Of a DNA stretch of 64,000 nucleotides, positions 16,892 through 26,158 are shown one piece after another. A program made the translations under genes and the position numbers. Position 1 is the first letter of the stretch, and each line of letters starts with the position of its first letter. The notes under the pieces are model-generated. The model ran no database searches and was not told where the DNA came from. It saw nothing but the letters and a program-made list of their open reading frames with translations. The DNA is from Croceibacterium_B sp963811255. Its GTDB lineage: Bacteria > Pseudomonadota > Alphaproteobacteria > Sphingomonadales > Sphingomonadaceae. The stretch is from contig CAWEQI010000001.1 of assembly GCA_963811255.1 (NCBI GenBank), forward strand, positions 124,001 to 188,000, read 5' to 3'.

Positions 16892-17515
16892 TCAAATCCC
16901 GAAGCTGCCCCTGAGCCCGTCGATCACATATTGCGCGGCAAGCGCCGCCAGCAAGACGCCGAGCAGGCGCGTGATCACCGCTTCCACCTTAGCGCCTAGC
17001 AGCTTCATCATCGGTCCGGCGGTGAGCAGCGCCGCCAGCGTCAGCAGCATGACCACGGCGAGCGCGGCGAGCACGATCAGAGAGCCCGCAAGGCCCCTCG
17101 CCTCCCCCTCCAGAAGCATGACCGAAGCGATTGCGCCGGGGCCGGCGAGCATCGGCATGGCGATCGGAAACACCGAAACGTCCTCAATCTCGGGTGTGGC
17201 CGCCACTTCGTCGGCGCGTTGCTGGCGGCGCTGAGTGCGCTTCTCGAACACCATGTCGAGCGCGATCAGGAACAGCATCAACCCGCCGGCGATGCGGAAG
17301 CTGTCGAGCTCGATGTGCAGCGCACCGAGCAGATCCTGCCCGAACAGCTCGAACACGACGAGGATGATCGACGCGATGGCGCACGCCCGAAACGCCATCG
17401 CCCGCCGCTGGGCAGGCGTCGCGCCGGTGGTCAGCCCGGCATAAATCGGGGCGCACCCGGGCGGATCGATCACCACGAACAAGGTGATGAAAGCCGAGAC
17501 GAACAGCTTGAGCAT
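16892..17515 (-). CDS. MarC family (UPF0056) integral membrane protein
   Basis: 207 residues with about six membrane segments. Family pattern: LFVVIDPPGCAPIYAGLT near the N-terminus, IAGGLMLFLIALDM in the middle, and FPIAMPMLAGPGAIASVML. Normal family length. Transport substrate is unknown. Convergent with the LON-domain gene, with stops only 1 base apart. Confidence 0.9.
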   Translation of the reverse strand: MLKLFVSAFITLFVVIDPPGCAPIYAGLTTGATPAQRRAMAFRACAIASIILVVFELFGQDLLGALHIELDSFRIAGGLMLFLIALDMVFEKRTQRRQQRADEVAATPEIEDVSVFPIAMPMLAGPGAIASVMLLEGEARGLAGSLIVLAALAVVMLLTLAALLTAGPMMKLLGAKVEAVITRLLGVLLAALAAQYVIDGLRGSFGI

Positions 17516-17518
17516 AGT

Positions 17519-18217
17519 CTATTTCGCGGCGACGTCGCTGCGAAGGGCCTCCTGATACCCATCGCCGGTCCAGCGATAGACCTTGAAGCTGCGTGACCCG
17601 TCGGGGCGAACGTCGGCGATCCACTGCAACGTCTTGTCGTCCGACCAGCCGACGCGCTGGTCGACCCCGGCGGGCGCGGGTGGGACCGCGGCCGGGTTGG
17701 GCCTCGAGCAATCGGCGACCTGACCCGAGATCATCTCCGGCGCCTTGAGCGGCTGGGCCAGCGTGTCTGTCTGGTCGAGTGTCCACTTGTATTTGCCGTT
17801 CTTCTGCCGCCGCCACGCGGTGGTGAAGTAGCCATTCGTTCCGTCGGCCCGCTGCCATGCTCCCTTGCTCACCGCCAGCGAACCGTCGCAACTCATCCAC
17901 ACTGCATAGGGCTGCCTGGTCATCGCTTGCGCCGGGTTGCTCTGTTTCTTGAGCCAGTCCTTGGCGTTGACGGCCTGCGGTTCAAACATGATCGCGTCGG
18001 CGGCGGCGTAGTCGCGGAAGGCGGCCCATTGCCCCTTGTCCTGCGCCTCGCGCGTGAAATCGTATTCCGTGGCCACGATCGCGCTGGGATTGGCGATCGG
18101 GCGGATACCGCCCGGCAATCTCCCCTGGCCCTGAGCGCAGGCGGCGAGCGCCAGGGGCATCAGCATCGACAGTGATAGCGCTCTGCGCACGACCCCAACC
18201 TTTTCTATTTTAGTCAC
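17519..18217 (-). CDS. Putative lipoprotein, DUF4440/SnoaL-like
   Basis: 232 residues with a lipobox (LALAACAQ, Cys27). The mature part (DKGQWAAFRDYAAADAIMFE ... WQRADGTNGYFTTAWRRQKN) resembles nuclear-transport-factor-2-like folds found in many secreted proteins of this order. No catalytic motif is evident. Located 3 bp upstream of the MarC gene on the same strand, so they may be co-transcribed. Confidence 0.75.
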   Translation of the reverse strand: MTKIEKVGVVRRALSLSMLMPLALAACAQGQGRLPGGIRPIANPSAIVATEYDFTREAQDKGQWAAFRDYAAADAIMFEPQAVNAKDWLKKQSNPAQAMTRQPYAVWMSCDGSLAVSKGAWQRADGTNGYFTTAWRRQKNGKYKWTLDQTDTLAQPLKAPEMISGQVADCSRPNPAAVPPAPAGVDQRVGWSDDKTLQWIADVRPDGSRSFKVYRWTGDGYQEALRSDVAAK

Positions 18218-18220
18218 CCC

Positions 18221-19111
18221 TTAGAGCGCGTCGTTCGCCAGATCGAGGCCTTCGCGGCGATAAGCCGAAACCAGCGTGTTGCGCAGCAGCACGGCGATGG
18301 TCATCGGGCCCACACCGCCCGGCACAGGCGTGATGGCACCGGCGACTTCCCTGGCTTCGTCGAACACCACATCGCCGACCAGCCTGGCCTTGCCGCCTTC
18401 GCCCGGCACCCGATTGATGCCGACGTCGATCACCGTCGCCCCCGGCTTGATCCAGCTGCCCCTGACCAGGCCTGGACGGCCAATGGCGGCGACGACGATG
18501 TCCGCCCGCCTGACCAGGTCGGAGAGGTTCCGGGTGTGGCTGTGGGCCAGCGTCACGGTGACGTTCTCGCGCGTCAGCAGCACCGCCATCGGCTTGCCGA
18601 CGATGTTTGAACGGCCGATCACCACGGCGTCCAGGTGGTCGAGATCGCCAAGCTCCTCCTTCAGCAGCATCAGGCACCCGAGCGGCGTGCACGGCACGAA
18701 TCCTGGCAGCCCGACCGCCAGGCGCCCGGCGTTGACGTAATGGAACCCGTCCACGTCCTTGTCCGGATCGATCATGGCGATGACTCTCTGCTCGTGCATA
18801 TGCGACGGCAGCGGGAGCTGAACGAGAATGCCGTCGACATTGGGATCGGCATTGAGCCCTCCGATCTTGCCGAGCAGCGCGTCCTCGGTGGTCTCGGTCG
18901 GCAGCTTGAATTCGAAGCTCGCCATGCCGGCCTCGACCGTGCCCTTCGCTTTGGACCGGACATAGACCTCGCTCGCCGGGTCCTCTCCGACGAGGATGAC
19001 GGCGAGGCCAGCCTTGCGTCCCGCCTTGGCTTCGAACGCATGGGCATATTCGGCGATCCGGTCACGCAGGCGAGCCGCGAAGGCTTTCCCGTCGATGACC
19101 CTCGCGCCCAT
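18221..19111 (-). CDS. folD: Bifunctional methylenetetrahydrofolate dehydrogenase/cyclohydrolase
   Basis: 296 residues, the standard FolD length. Conserved VGEDPASEVYVRSKAKG (catalytic lysine region), GILVQLPLPSHM, DGFHYVNAGRL, PCTPLGCLMLL, and the NADP-binding GRSNIVGKPMAVLL are all present, ending with PGGVGPMTIAVLLRNT. Makes 10-formyl-THF from 5,10-methylene-THF in one-carbon metabolism. The ATG at 19111 shares one base with the YggT stop. The longer open frame upstream belongs to no FolD and is rejected. Confidence 0.97.
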   Translation of the reverse strand: MGARVIDGKAFAARLRDRIAEYAHAFEAKAGRKAGLAVILVGEDPASEVYVRSKAKGTVEAGMASFEFKLPTETTEDALLGKIGGLNADPNVDGILVQLPLPSHMHEQRVIAMIDPDKDVDGFHYVNAGRLAVGLPGFVPCTPLGCLMLLKEELGDLDHLDAVVIGRSNIVGKPMAVLLTRENVTVTLAHSHTRNLSDLVRRADIVVAAIGRPGLVRGSWIKPGATVIDVGINRVPGEGGKARLVGDVVFDEAREVAGAITPVPGGVGPMTIAVLLRNTLVSAYRREGLDLANDAL

Positions 19112-19389
19112 CAGCCAGGAATGCTCGTCAGGATGATCATCAGGATTTGCAGCAGCAGGATCAGGACCAGCGGCGAGAAATCGATCGCCCCGGTGTCGGG
19201 CATCACGCGCCGGATCGGCCCGAGCACCGGCTCGAGCAGCGCGTTGATCGAACGATAGACCTGAAACAGGAACTGGTTGCCGGTGTTGACGACGTTGAAG
19301 GCAAACAGCAGGCCGATGACGAACTGGACGATAACCAGTACGACGATGATTTGGGTAAGCAGAGCGACGATTTGAATGAGGGCGTACAA
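19111..19389 (-). CDS. YggT family membrane protein
   Basis: 92 residues with two hydrophobic spans (IVALLTQIIVVLVIVQFVIG and LVLILLLQILMIILTSI) separated by the family motif VYRSINALLEPVLGPIRRVM. TTG start at 19389 with AAGGA upstream. Its stop touches the folD start. Function unclear; YggT proteins are linked to cell division or osmotic stress in other bacteria. Confidence 0.88.
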   Translation of the reverse strand: MYALIQIVALLTQIIVVLVIVQFVIGLLFAFNVVNTGNQFLFQVYRSINALLEPVLGPIRRVMPDTGAIDFSPLVLILLLQILMIILTSIPG

Positions 19390-19449
19390 TCGAGGTCCTT
19401 TCGCTGGACTGCTTGCCTAGCCGAGAGGTGCGGTATCCATCAAGCCGGG

Positions 19450-20004
19450 CTAGTGCGCCGAACGCTCCAGCTTCTCGAGGAACGTGCTCGAGCGGATCGT
19501 CCAGCGCAGTTGCTCCGGTGTCGCGCCGGGCACGTCGTTGACCCGCCGCAGCACGATCTCGCCTTGCTGCGCCGGCTTCTTCGGATCGGCGACGTCGGTG
19601 AGCGTGCCCGACACCGTGCAGTAAAGCGAGCCTGCGGCGCCTTCCGCGCGCACTTTGGTGATCTCGATCCGGGGAACGGCATAGTTGACAAAACGCGCCT
19701 TGAGCCGCGCTTCGTCGATCACCGGATCGTCCCACACCCGGGCGGCGAAGGCGAAGTCGTTGCGGGCCACTGCTTGCGTGTAAGCTTGCGCGACCGTGCG
19801 GCAGTCGCGGCTATCGAGCACTGTCAGGTCTTCGCTGCTAGGGGCGGCAGAGGGAGTGGACATCGGCCCGGCAGACGGAGCCGCCGATGAAGCAGCCACA
19901 GGTGCGAGGGAAGATGGCGTTGCGGAAGGCGCCGGCGCCTGCGAGCCCGAACCGCATGCGGTCAGGCCGATCAGCATCACCAGAGCGATCGCGCGTATTG
20001 TCAT
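19450..20004 (-). CDS. Putative lipoprotein of unknown function
   Basis: 184 residues. Lipobox LIGLTACGSG (Cys17), then a Ser/Ala/Pro linker (about 20-60) and a folded C-terminal part (RDCRTVAQAYTQAVARNDFA ... LRWTIRSSTFLEKLERSAH). The ATG at 20004 overlaps the argB stop (ATGA), so it is translated together with argB. Family not recognised. Confidence 0.8.
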   Translation of the reverse strand: MTIRAIALVMLIGLTACGSGSQAPAPSATPSSLAPVAASSAAPSAGPMSTPSAAPSSEDLTVLDSRDCRTVAQAYTQAVARNDFAFAARVWDDPVIDEARLKARFVNYAVPRIEITKVRAEGAAGSLYCTVSGTLTDVADPKKPAQQGEIVLRRVNDVPGATPEQLRWTIRSSTFLEKLERSAH

Positions 20005-20900
20005 CGATCTCCCTTGCGGATCAGCGTTCCCGCGCCGCGGCTGGTGAAGAACTCGAGCAGCATCGCGTGACCGACGCGGCCGTCGAGCACCACCGCCGCT
20101 TCGCATCCCGCCTCGACCGCCCGGACGCAGGTTTCCAGCTTCGGAATCATACCGCCGGAAATCGTTCCGTCGGCCTTTAGCCGGGCAACATCGGCGGGGG
20201 TCAGGTCGGTCAGCAGACCGCCCTGCTTGTCGAGGACCCCGGTGACGTCAGTCAGCAGGAACAACCGCGCCGCCTTGAGCGCGGCCGCGATCGCGCCGGC
20301 CATGGTGTCGGCGTTGATGTTGTAGGTGTGGCCGTCCTCGCCCGCGGCGATCGGCGCGACCACGGGTATCATTCCCGCCTTGCTCGCAGTCTCGAGGATC
20401 GTCGTGTCGATCCGGGCCGGCTCGCCGACGAAGCCGAGGTCGACCGCCTGCTCGATGTTGCTGCCGGGGTCCTTTGTCGTGCGGGTCACCTTACGGGCGG
20501 TGACCAGCCCGCCATCCTTGCCCGAGATGCCGATCGCCTTGCCGCCGGAGCCGGCGATCCAGCCGACGATCTCCTTATTGATCGCGCCCGACAGGACCAT
20601 CTCGGCAACCTCGGCCGTCGCCTTGTCGGTCACCCGTAGGCCGTCGACGAAGGTGCTTTCGACGCCGAGCTTCTTGAGCATCGCGCCGATCTGCGGCCCT
20701 CCGCCGTGGACCACCACCGGGTTGATACCGACCGCCTTCAGCAGCACGATATCCTCGGCGAAGTCGGTTGCCGCTTCGGGGTCGCCCATCGCGTGCCCGC
20801 CGTATTTCACCACGAACGTGCAGCCGGCGTAGCGCTGGAAATAAGGAAGAGCCTCGATCAGCGTTTCCGCCTTGGCGAGCATCTGCTTGTCCTGGCTCAA
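20001..20900 (-). CDS. argB: Acetylglutamate kinase
   Basis: 299 residues. The glycine loop VVKYGGHAMG, GGGPQIGAML, and the C-terminal NINADTMAGAIAAAL and GGMIPKLETCVRAV motifs are typical of arginine-inhibitable N-acetylglutamate kinases. Phosphorylates N-acetylglutamate in arginine synthesis. TTG at 20900 is chosen because AGGAGAGG lies 6 bases upstream; an ATG at 20882 gives a 6-residue shorter protein. Confidence 0.95.
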   Translation of the reverse strand: MSQDKQMLAKAETLIEALPYFQRYAGCTFVVKYGGHAMGDPEAATDFAEDIVLLKAVGINPVVVHGGGPQIGAMLKKLGVESTFVDGLRVTDKATAEVAEMVLSGAINKEIVGWIAGSGGKAIGISGKDGGLVTARKVTRTTKDPGSNIEQAVDLGFVGEPARIDTTILETASKAGMIPVVAPIAAGEDGHTYNINADTMAGAIAAALKAARLFLLTDVTGVLDKQGGLLTDLTPADVARLKADGTISGGMIPKLETCVRAVEAGCEAAVVLDGRVGHAMLLEFFTSRGAGTLIRKGDR

Positions 20901-21059
20901 GCCGGGCCTCTCCTGTCCTGTGGCGGGCGCGCTGTAGCCCCTCGCCGTGGGGATTCCTAGTGCCGCGGCGGCTCGCCCGCGACTTGGCACACAAGCGCTT
21001 CGCGCACGTGTCATCCTGCCGACAGCGCCGTTCGTCGCAAGTTCGGGAGCCAATGCCCG

Positions 21060-21184
21060 CTTGCGGTGTCGAGCGGGCGAAGCGCACCAAAGCCCGCGCT
21101 GCCGGCCGGACCTCCGATCCCTCCCCCCTCGGGCCGGCAGCCAGGGTCGCGAGGGGCGGCGGGCAACCGCCGCCCCTTCATTTT
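21060..21184 (+). ncRNA. Candidate small RNA with CU-rich loop
   Basis: This stretch, in a 395-bp gap between argB and a small peptide gene, contains three perfect stems in series: GCGGGC/GCCCGC (21073-21097), a 10-bp stem GCTGCCGGCC/GGCCGGCAGC (21098-21141), and a terminator hairpin (21153-21176). The middle loop is CCTCC- and CCCTCCCCCC-rich, like the anti-Shine-Dalgarno loops of several alphaproteobacterial trans-acting small RNAs. No protein gene on this strand ends here, so the terminator needs another transcript. The 5' end is not known; the start given is approximate. Confidence 0.45.
21153..21184 (+). terminator. Strong rho-independent terminator
   Basis: GGGGCGGCGG and CCGCCGCCCC form a perfect 10-bp stem closed by a GCAA tetraloop, followed by TTCATTTT on the plus strand. 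The reverse strand has no T-run, so it works in the plus direction only. It ends the candidate small RNA and separates it from the peptide gene at 21296. Confidence 0.75.
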
Positions 21185-21295
21185 GTCTGGTAACAGACCG
21201 CCAATCGCCGTTAACCGCTCTGGAACCGCCCCTGACGTATATTCGCGTCTCGGCCGCCACATCGGGCAGCCGGTCCGTCGAGCGGAGACGATGGC

Positions 21296-21442
21296 ATGCA
21301 AAGCGACGAGAAAACGACGAAGCGCGGCCCTGATCGACGCTCAGGCGATCGGCGCAGGATGGACCGCCCCTATCCGCAAGAAGACCGCCGCACGGGCGAG
21401 CGCCGCTCCAACGGCGACCGCCGTTCAGCCGGCCCGCGCTGA
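21296..21442 (+). CDS. 48-residue arginine-rich peptide
   Basis: Small ORF (ATG 21296, TGA 21440-21442) with GGAG 9 bases upstream. The product has spaced RR/DRR repeats (GPDRRSGDRRRMDRP, EDRRTGERRSNGDRRSAGPR) and is very basic. The regular D/E-RR-x-G-x-RR pattern and the strong third-position GC argue that it is real. Such RR-rich micro-proteins may bind nucleic acid or acidic surfaces. Function not known. Confidence 0.55.
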   Translation: MQSDEKTTKRGPDRRSGDRRRMDRPYPQEDRRTGERRSNGDRRSAGPR

Positions 21443-21464
21443 CCTCCCGCCGGAGCGACGCCCC

Positions 21465-21650
21465 TCAGCCGTTGCCGGCGGAGGAATCGTGCAGCGCCCA
21501 GGGATTGGGATGCTTCGGGTGCTTGGCGGCGTCCTGCCGCGCCGTCTGATCGGCCGAGGGCACCGTGCAATAGGCGGTGAGGCACACGCCGACCGCCCAC
21601 AACAGCGCCTTCCACCGACTGCGAAAGATGCCCTGGTACTTGTTGAACAT
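21465..21650 (-). CDS. Small single-pass membrane protein
   Basis: 61 residues: a basic N-terminus (MFNKYQGIFRSRWKALLWA), one membrane segment (LLWAVGVCLTAYCTV), then a polar tail. The positive-inside pattern suggests an inner-membrane protein with a periplasmic tail. I believe similar short proteins occur in other sphingomonads, but cannot confirm it here. Convergent with the peptide gene at 21296. Confidence 0.6.
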   Translation of the reverse strand: MFNKYQGIFRSRWKALLWAVGVCLTAYCTVPSADQTARQDAAKHPKHPNPWALHDSSAGNG

Positions 21651-21689
21651 GCCGTCAGCTTAGGGCTGCGAGGTTAAGGCCGGGTAATT

Positions 21690-21869
21690 CTAGAGATTCT
21701 TGGGCTCCTCGCCGGGCTCCGGATCGAGCTCGCGGCAACGAAAGGCTTCGCGGATGCGCGCGTTGAAGAAGCGCCCCTTGGAGACCGCGCCAAGGCGGAA
21801 TTTCCCCTGCCGGTTCCTCCAGTGGCCCCGCAGGTTGCCCGGCCCACCGCAACGGCGGGAGCCATTCAC
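21690..21869 (-). CDS. Possible small basic protein (59 aa)
   Basis: Open frame on the minus strand with strongly GC-biased third codon positions across its last 45 codons (RGHWRNRQGKFRLGAV ... FNARIREAFRCRELD), unlike the other frames here. GTG at 21869 is the best nearby start, though no clear ribosome site precedes it; the frame stays open to an ATG at 21944. Not recognised. Confidence 0.35.
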   Translation of the reverse strand: MNGSRRCGGPGNLRGHWRNRQGKFRLGAVSKGRFFNARIREAFRCRELDPEPGEEPKNL

Positions 21870-21921
21870 CGGGTCGCCGGTCTCACCGTGAACGGGGGGC
21901 CAACGATCGGAGACGGCAAAC

Positions 21922-22332
21922 ATGAAGACCTTTGCAACTCTCACCCTGGCGCTGTTGCTCGGCGCCGCGAGCAGCGCGGTCGGCGCGCAGGATGCCGACG
22001 CCGGCGCTCAGGCTGGTGCCAAGGCGCCGCCTGCAGCGGCGGGGGCCGACGCTTCGGCGCAAGGCAGCGCCAACGGTGTGGGCACCACCAGCGACAGCGT
22101 GACGGATCGCATCCAATCGACTTCCCCACAAGCCAGCGAACAGGGGCAAGCGGCGGTGAGTGAGCACACCGACACGGCGGCCCAGGCGGCTGGCGACGCC
22201 CAAGCCGGCCAGGACGACACGGCGGCCACGGGCGCTGGCAAGGCGACAACCGACACGAAGACGATGAAGAAGCACAAGAAGGCCAAGTCCAAGATCGATG
22301 CCGAGGCGTCCGCCACGGATACGAGCAAGTAA
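21922..22332 (+). CDS. Secreted Ala/Thr-rich low-complexity protein
   Basis: 136 residues with a signal peptide (LALLLGAASSAVGA, cleavage near residue 22). The mature part is dominated by Ala, Gly, Asp, Gln and Thr and ends with a lysine-rich block (TMKKHKKAKSKID). GGAGACGG precedes the ATG. Likely an intrinsically disordered periplasmic or cell-surface protein. No domain recognised. Confidence 0.7.
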   Translation: MKTFATLTLALLLGAASSAVGAQDADAGAQAGAKAPPAAAGADASAQGSANGVGTTSDSVTDRIQSTSPQASEQGQAAVSEHTDTAAQAAGDAQAGQDDTAATGAGKATTDTKTMKKHKKAKSKIDAEASATDTSK

Positions 22333-22353
22333 GACCCACCGAAGTCGCGCAAG

Positions 22354-22381
22354 AGGGCGGCGGGAAACCCCGTCGCCCTTT
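22354..22381 (+). terminator. Terminator after the secreted protein gene
   Basis: AGGGCGGCGGG pairs with CCCGTCGCCCT (one G-U pair) around a 4-base loop, then TTAG. It lies 21 bases past the stop at 22332, so it probably ends that transcript. The rest of the gap to 22593 shows no convincing gene. Confidence 0.55.
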
Positions 22382-22593
22382 AGCGTGCCCCTCGCAAAGG
22401 CTGCCTCACAGCAGCTACCGGTCCTTGCCGAGAGGCTCGGTCGCTTCCGTCACTTCGCCGACGTCGTGTGGCGCTCTTTGGGCGAATGCCCGCACCCTAC
22501 CGCCGCGGCCGGGTAATCCTCAAGCGTGCGGGCGGTCGCTCGGGCGAGCGGATGCTGGCCCGAGTTCCGCTCGTCGGCTGAAGCGCCGCCAGA

Positions 22594-22899
22594 TTACGGC
22601 GTCGTGCTGGTCGCCGCACCCGTGTTGCTGGTGGCCGTGCCGTTCATCGTGCCGGTGGTCGTGGCGGTACCGGCGCCAGGGTTCGTTTCGGTCATCGTGC
22701 CGGTGGTCGCGCCGGGAGCCGGGGTTGTGCCGTAGGTGCCGGCCGGGGCCGTGTTGTTCACGCCCGCTGCCGTGTTGTTGTAATTGTCGTTGCTGGTGCC
22801 CGACCCGAAGATCCACCACAGGAACAGGATCACCAGGACGACGATAATGATGATCCAGATCCAGGTCCAACCGGATCGCGACGGAGGGGGAGTGGCCAT
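22594..22899 (-). CDS. Small membrane protein with Thr/Asn-rich tail
   Basis: 101 residues: short cytoplasmic start, one very hydrophobic span (IWIIIIVVLVILFLWWIFG), then a Thr/Asn/Gly/Ala-rich tail that is probably disordered and periplasmic. The ATG at 22899 has GGAG 8 bases upstream. A promoter of the general-stress type lies about 50 bp upstream, suggesting stress induction. No family recognised. Confidence 0.72.
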   Translation of the reverse strand: MATPPPSRSGWTWIWIIIIVVLVILFLWWIFGSGTSNDNYNNTAAGVNNTAPAGTYGTTPAPGATTGTMTETNPGAGTATTTGTMNGTATSNTGAATSTTP

Positions 22900-22950
22900 T
22901 CGTACGCTCCTTGGATTATCTACTCCGCACGTAAGGCGCGGTGTTTTCGC

Positions 22951-22975
22951 AACGGAACGGCAGGGGGCCCGTTCC
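22951..22975 (-). promoter_or_regulatory. EcfG-type general stress promoter
   Basis: On the minus strand GGAAC (22975-22971) is followed by exactly 16 bases and then CGTT (22954-22951). This matches the GGAAC-N16/17-CGTT consensus of the alphaproteobacterial general stress sigma factor EcfG. The 22899 gene starts about 50 bases downstream, a normal leader length. The same bases also form a GGAACGG/CCGTTCC inverted repeat. Confidence 0.6.
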
Positions 22976-23041
22976 AATTCTAACCTGGGATAGCGCGGCA
23001 ACTACGCGGCAGGCCTGGCTGTCGACGCCGAACGCGTCGGA

Positions 23042-23719
23042 TTACTCCTTGATATCGCCGGTGTCGCTCGTCGCCGGTGAGGCCGGACTGGCGAGCGAAC
23101 GCTCGAGATCGGCGGCCATGGCCGCTGCCTGCGGGTCGCCGGAGCGGGAAACCAGCACCTCGTGCCGCTGCTCGAGCAGCTCGCGCCCGTCTTCCGATGG
23201 CATCATCGAGGCATGGGCATAGAGGCTGGCGAGCTGGACCCATGGCGCGTCGAGGCCGGAAACGTCCTCGGCCCAGTGGCTGAGCGGACCGCCGGCCGGG
23301 ACCCACTCGCCGTTCTCCCGCTTGAGGAAGAACAGCGCCCTGGTGTGGAGCGGGAACACCCGGCGGATGCAGCCATCGGGGAGCGAATCCGGGTCGGGAG
23401 CGCCGAAAGCGAGCGGGTCGCCGCCCGCGTTGGCGGTCGCCCCGCCGGACTCGGCCAGGCTCATCCCGCCGAGCTTGAAGTCGGCCCCCGGCAGGAGCCC
23501 CTTGAGCGAGACGATCGGATGCACGGTGATGCTGGAGGCTTCGGGCTCGGCTGGCGAGCCGATGCCGCCGCCGACCACCTCGCCGAGCACGATCGTGTTG
23601 GCGTTGCGCGCCAGCTGGAAGTTGGTCGGCGGCACGTAACCGGCCGGGACGGTACAGGCGACCGCCGAGGCGGGCACGGCGGCGAGAGACAGAGCGAACA
23701 GCGGCGTGGCCAAGCGCAT
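23042..23719 (-). CDS. Secreted protein of unknown function
   Basis: 225 residues with a signal peptide (LFALSLAAVPASAVA, cleavage near 20), so exported. The mature part starts CTVPAGYVPPTNFQLARNAN and includes TIVLGEVVGGG and ALFFLKRENGEWVP. Cys at the new N-terminus and in DGCIRR could form a disulfide. I cannot assign a family. No close co-directional neighbour. Confidence 0.75.
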   Translation of the reverse strand: MRLATPLFALSLAAVPASAVACTVPAGYVPPTNFQLARNANTIVLGEVVGGGIGSPAEPEASSITVHPIVSLKGLLPGADFKLGGMSLAESGGATANAGGDPLAFGAPDPDSLPDGCIRRVFPLHTRALFFLKRENGEWVPAGGPLSHWAEDVSGLDAPWVQLASLYAHASMMPSEDGRELLEQRHEVLVSRSGDPQAAAMAADLERSLASPASPATSDTGDIKE

Positions 23720-23781
23720 GACGGACTCTCCGGTTGATGCGTTTCCGCACAGATCAACCCGCGAAAGCGGATTTGGTGGCA

Positions 23782-25251
<1,470 letters not shown>

Positions 25252-25276
25252 TTCCTTCCTCTCATGAGAGCGCCAT

Positions 25277-26158
25277 ATGCGGCGCATGGCCCCGCCCCCG
25301 CAACCCTGGCCGACCGGCGAGGTCGAGCAGCTCGAGCCGTTGGTGCGGCGGGTGCTGGCGCCGAACGGGTCGCCGTTCACCTACACCGGGACGCAGAGCT
25401 ATCTGGTGGGGACCGACCTAGGGCTGGCGGTGGTCGATCCCGGGCCGGCCGACGCGGCGCATCTCGACGCGCTCACGCGGGCGATCGGCGAGGCGCCGGT
25501 GCTGGCGATCATGTGCACACATACGCATCGCGACCATTCGCCCGCCGCCGCGCCGATCGCCGAGCGGACCGGCGCGCCGGTGATCGGCTGTGCGCCGCTG
25601 GTGCTCGAAAGCGACGAGCTGCGCGCCGACGCGCCGTTCGACAGGGACTATGCGCCGGACCGGGTGCTTGCCGATGGCGGACAACTGAGCGGCCCCGGCT
25701 GGACGCTCACCGCGCTCGCCACGCCGGGGCACACCTCCAACCACGTGTGCTTCGCGCTGGAGGAGACGGGCGCGCTGTTCACCGGCGATCACGTAATGGG
25801 CTGGTCGACCACCGTTGTCGCCCCGCCCGACGGCGACATGGCCGCCTACATGGCCAGTCTCGACAAGCTCCACGCGCGCGACGACCGGGTCTATTACCCG
25901 GCGCATGGGCCGGCGGTGCACAATCCCAAGCAACTGGTGCGGGGATTGATCGGCCACAGGCGCCAGCGCGAGCGGCAGATTCTCAAGCTGCTCGGGAAAC
26001 GCCCGCAAGCGATCGAGGAGCTGGTGCCGCAGATGTACAAGGGCGTCGACGAAAGGCTGTGGTCTGCGGCGGGGCTATCGGTCAGTGCCCACTTGCTCGA
26101 CTTGGAACGGCGCGGCTTCGTCACCAGTTCAGACAGCGTATGGACGATCCGCCCCTGA
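25277..26158 (+). CDS. MBL-fold hydrolase with C-terminal winged helix (LACTB2-like)
   Basis: 293 residues. Metallo-beta-lactamase fold with zinc motif THTHRDHSPA, metal-binding His in TPGHTSNH and Asp in FTGDHVMG. The C-terminal 70 residues form the winged-helix add-on typical of LACTB2-like proteins (IEELVPQMYKGV, HLLDLERRGFV). The human relative is an endoribonuclease, while bacterial members are mostly uncharacterised. Starts at ATG 25277; ATG 25286 is possible. Confidence 0.88.
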   Translation: MRRMAPPPQPWPTGEVEQLEPLVRRVLAPNGSPFTYTGTQSYLVGTDLGLAVVDPGPADAAHLDALTRAIGEAPVLAIMCTHTHRDHSPAAAPIAERTGAPVIGCAPLVLESDELRADAPFDRDYAPDRVLADGGQLSGPGWTLTALATPGHTSNHVCFALEETGALFTGDHVMGWSTTVVAPPDGDMAAYMASLDKLHARDDRVYYPAHGPAVHNPKQLVRGLIGHRRQRERQILKLLGKRPQAIEELVPQMYKGVDERLWSAAGLSVSAHLLDLERRGFVTSSDSVWTIRP

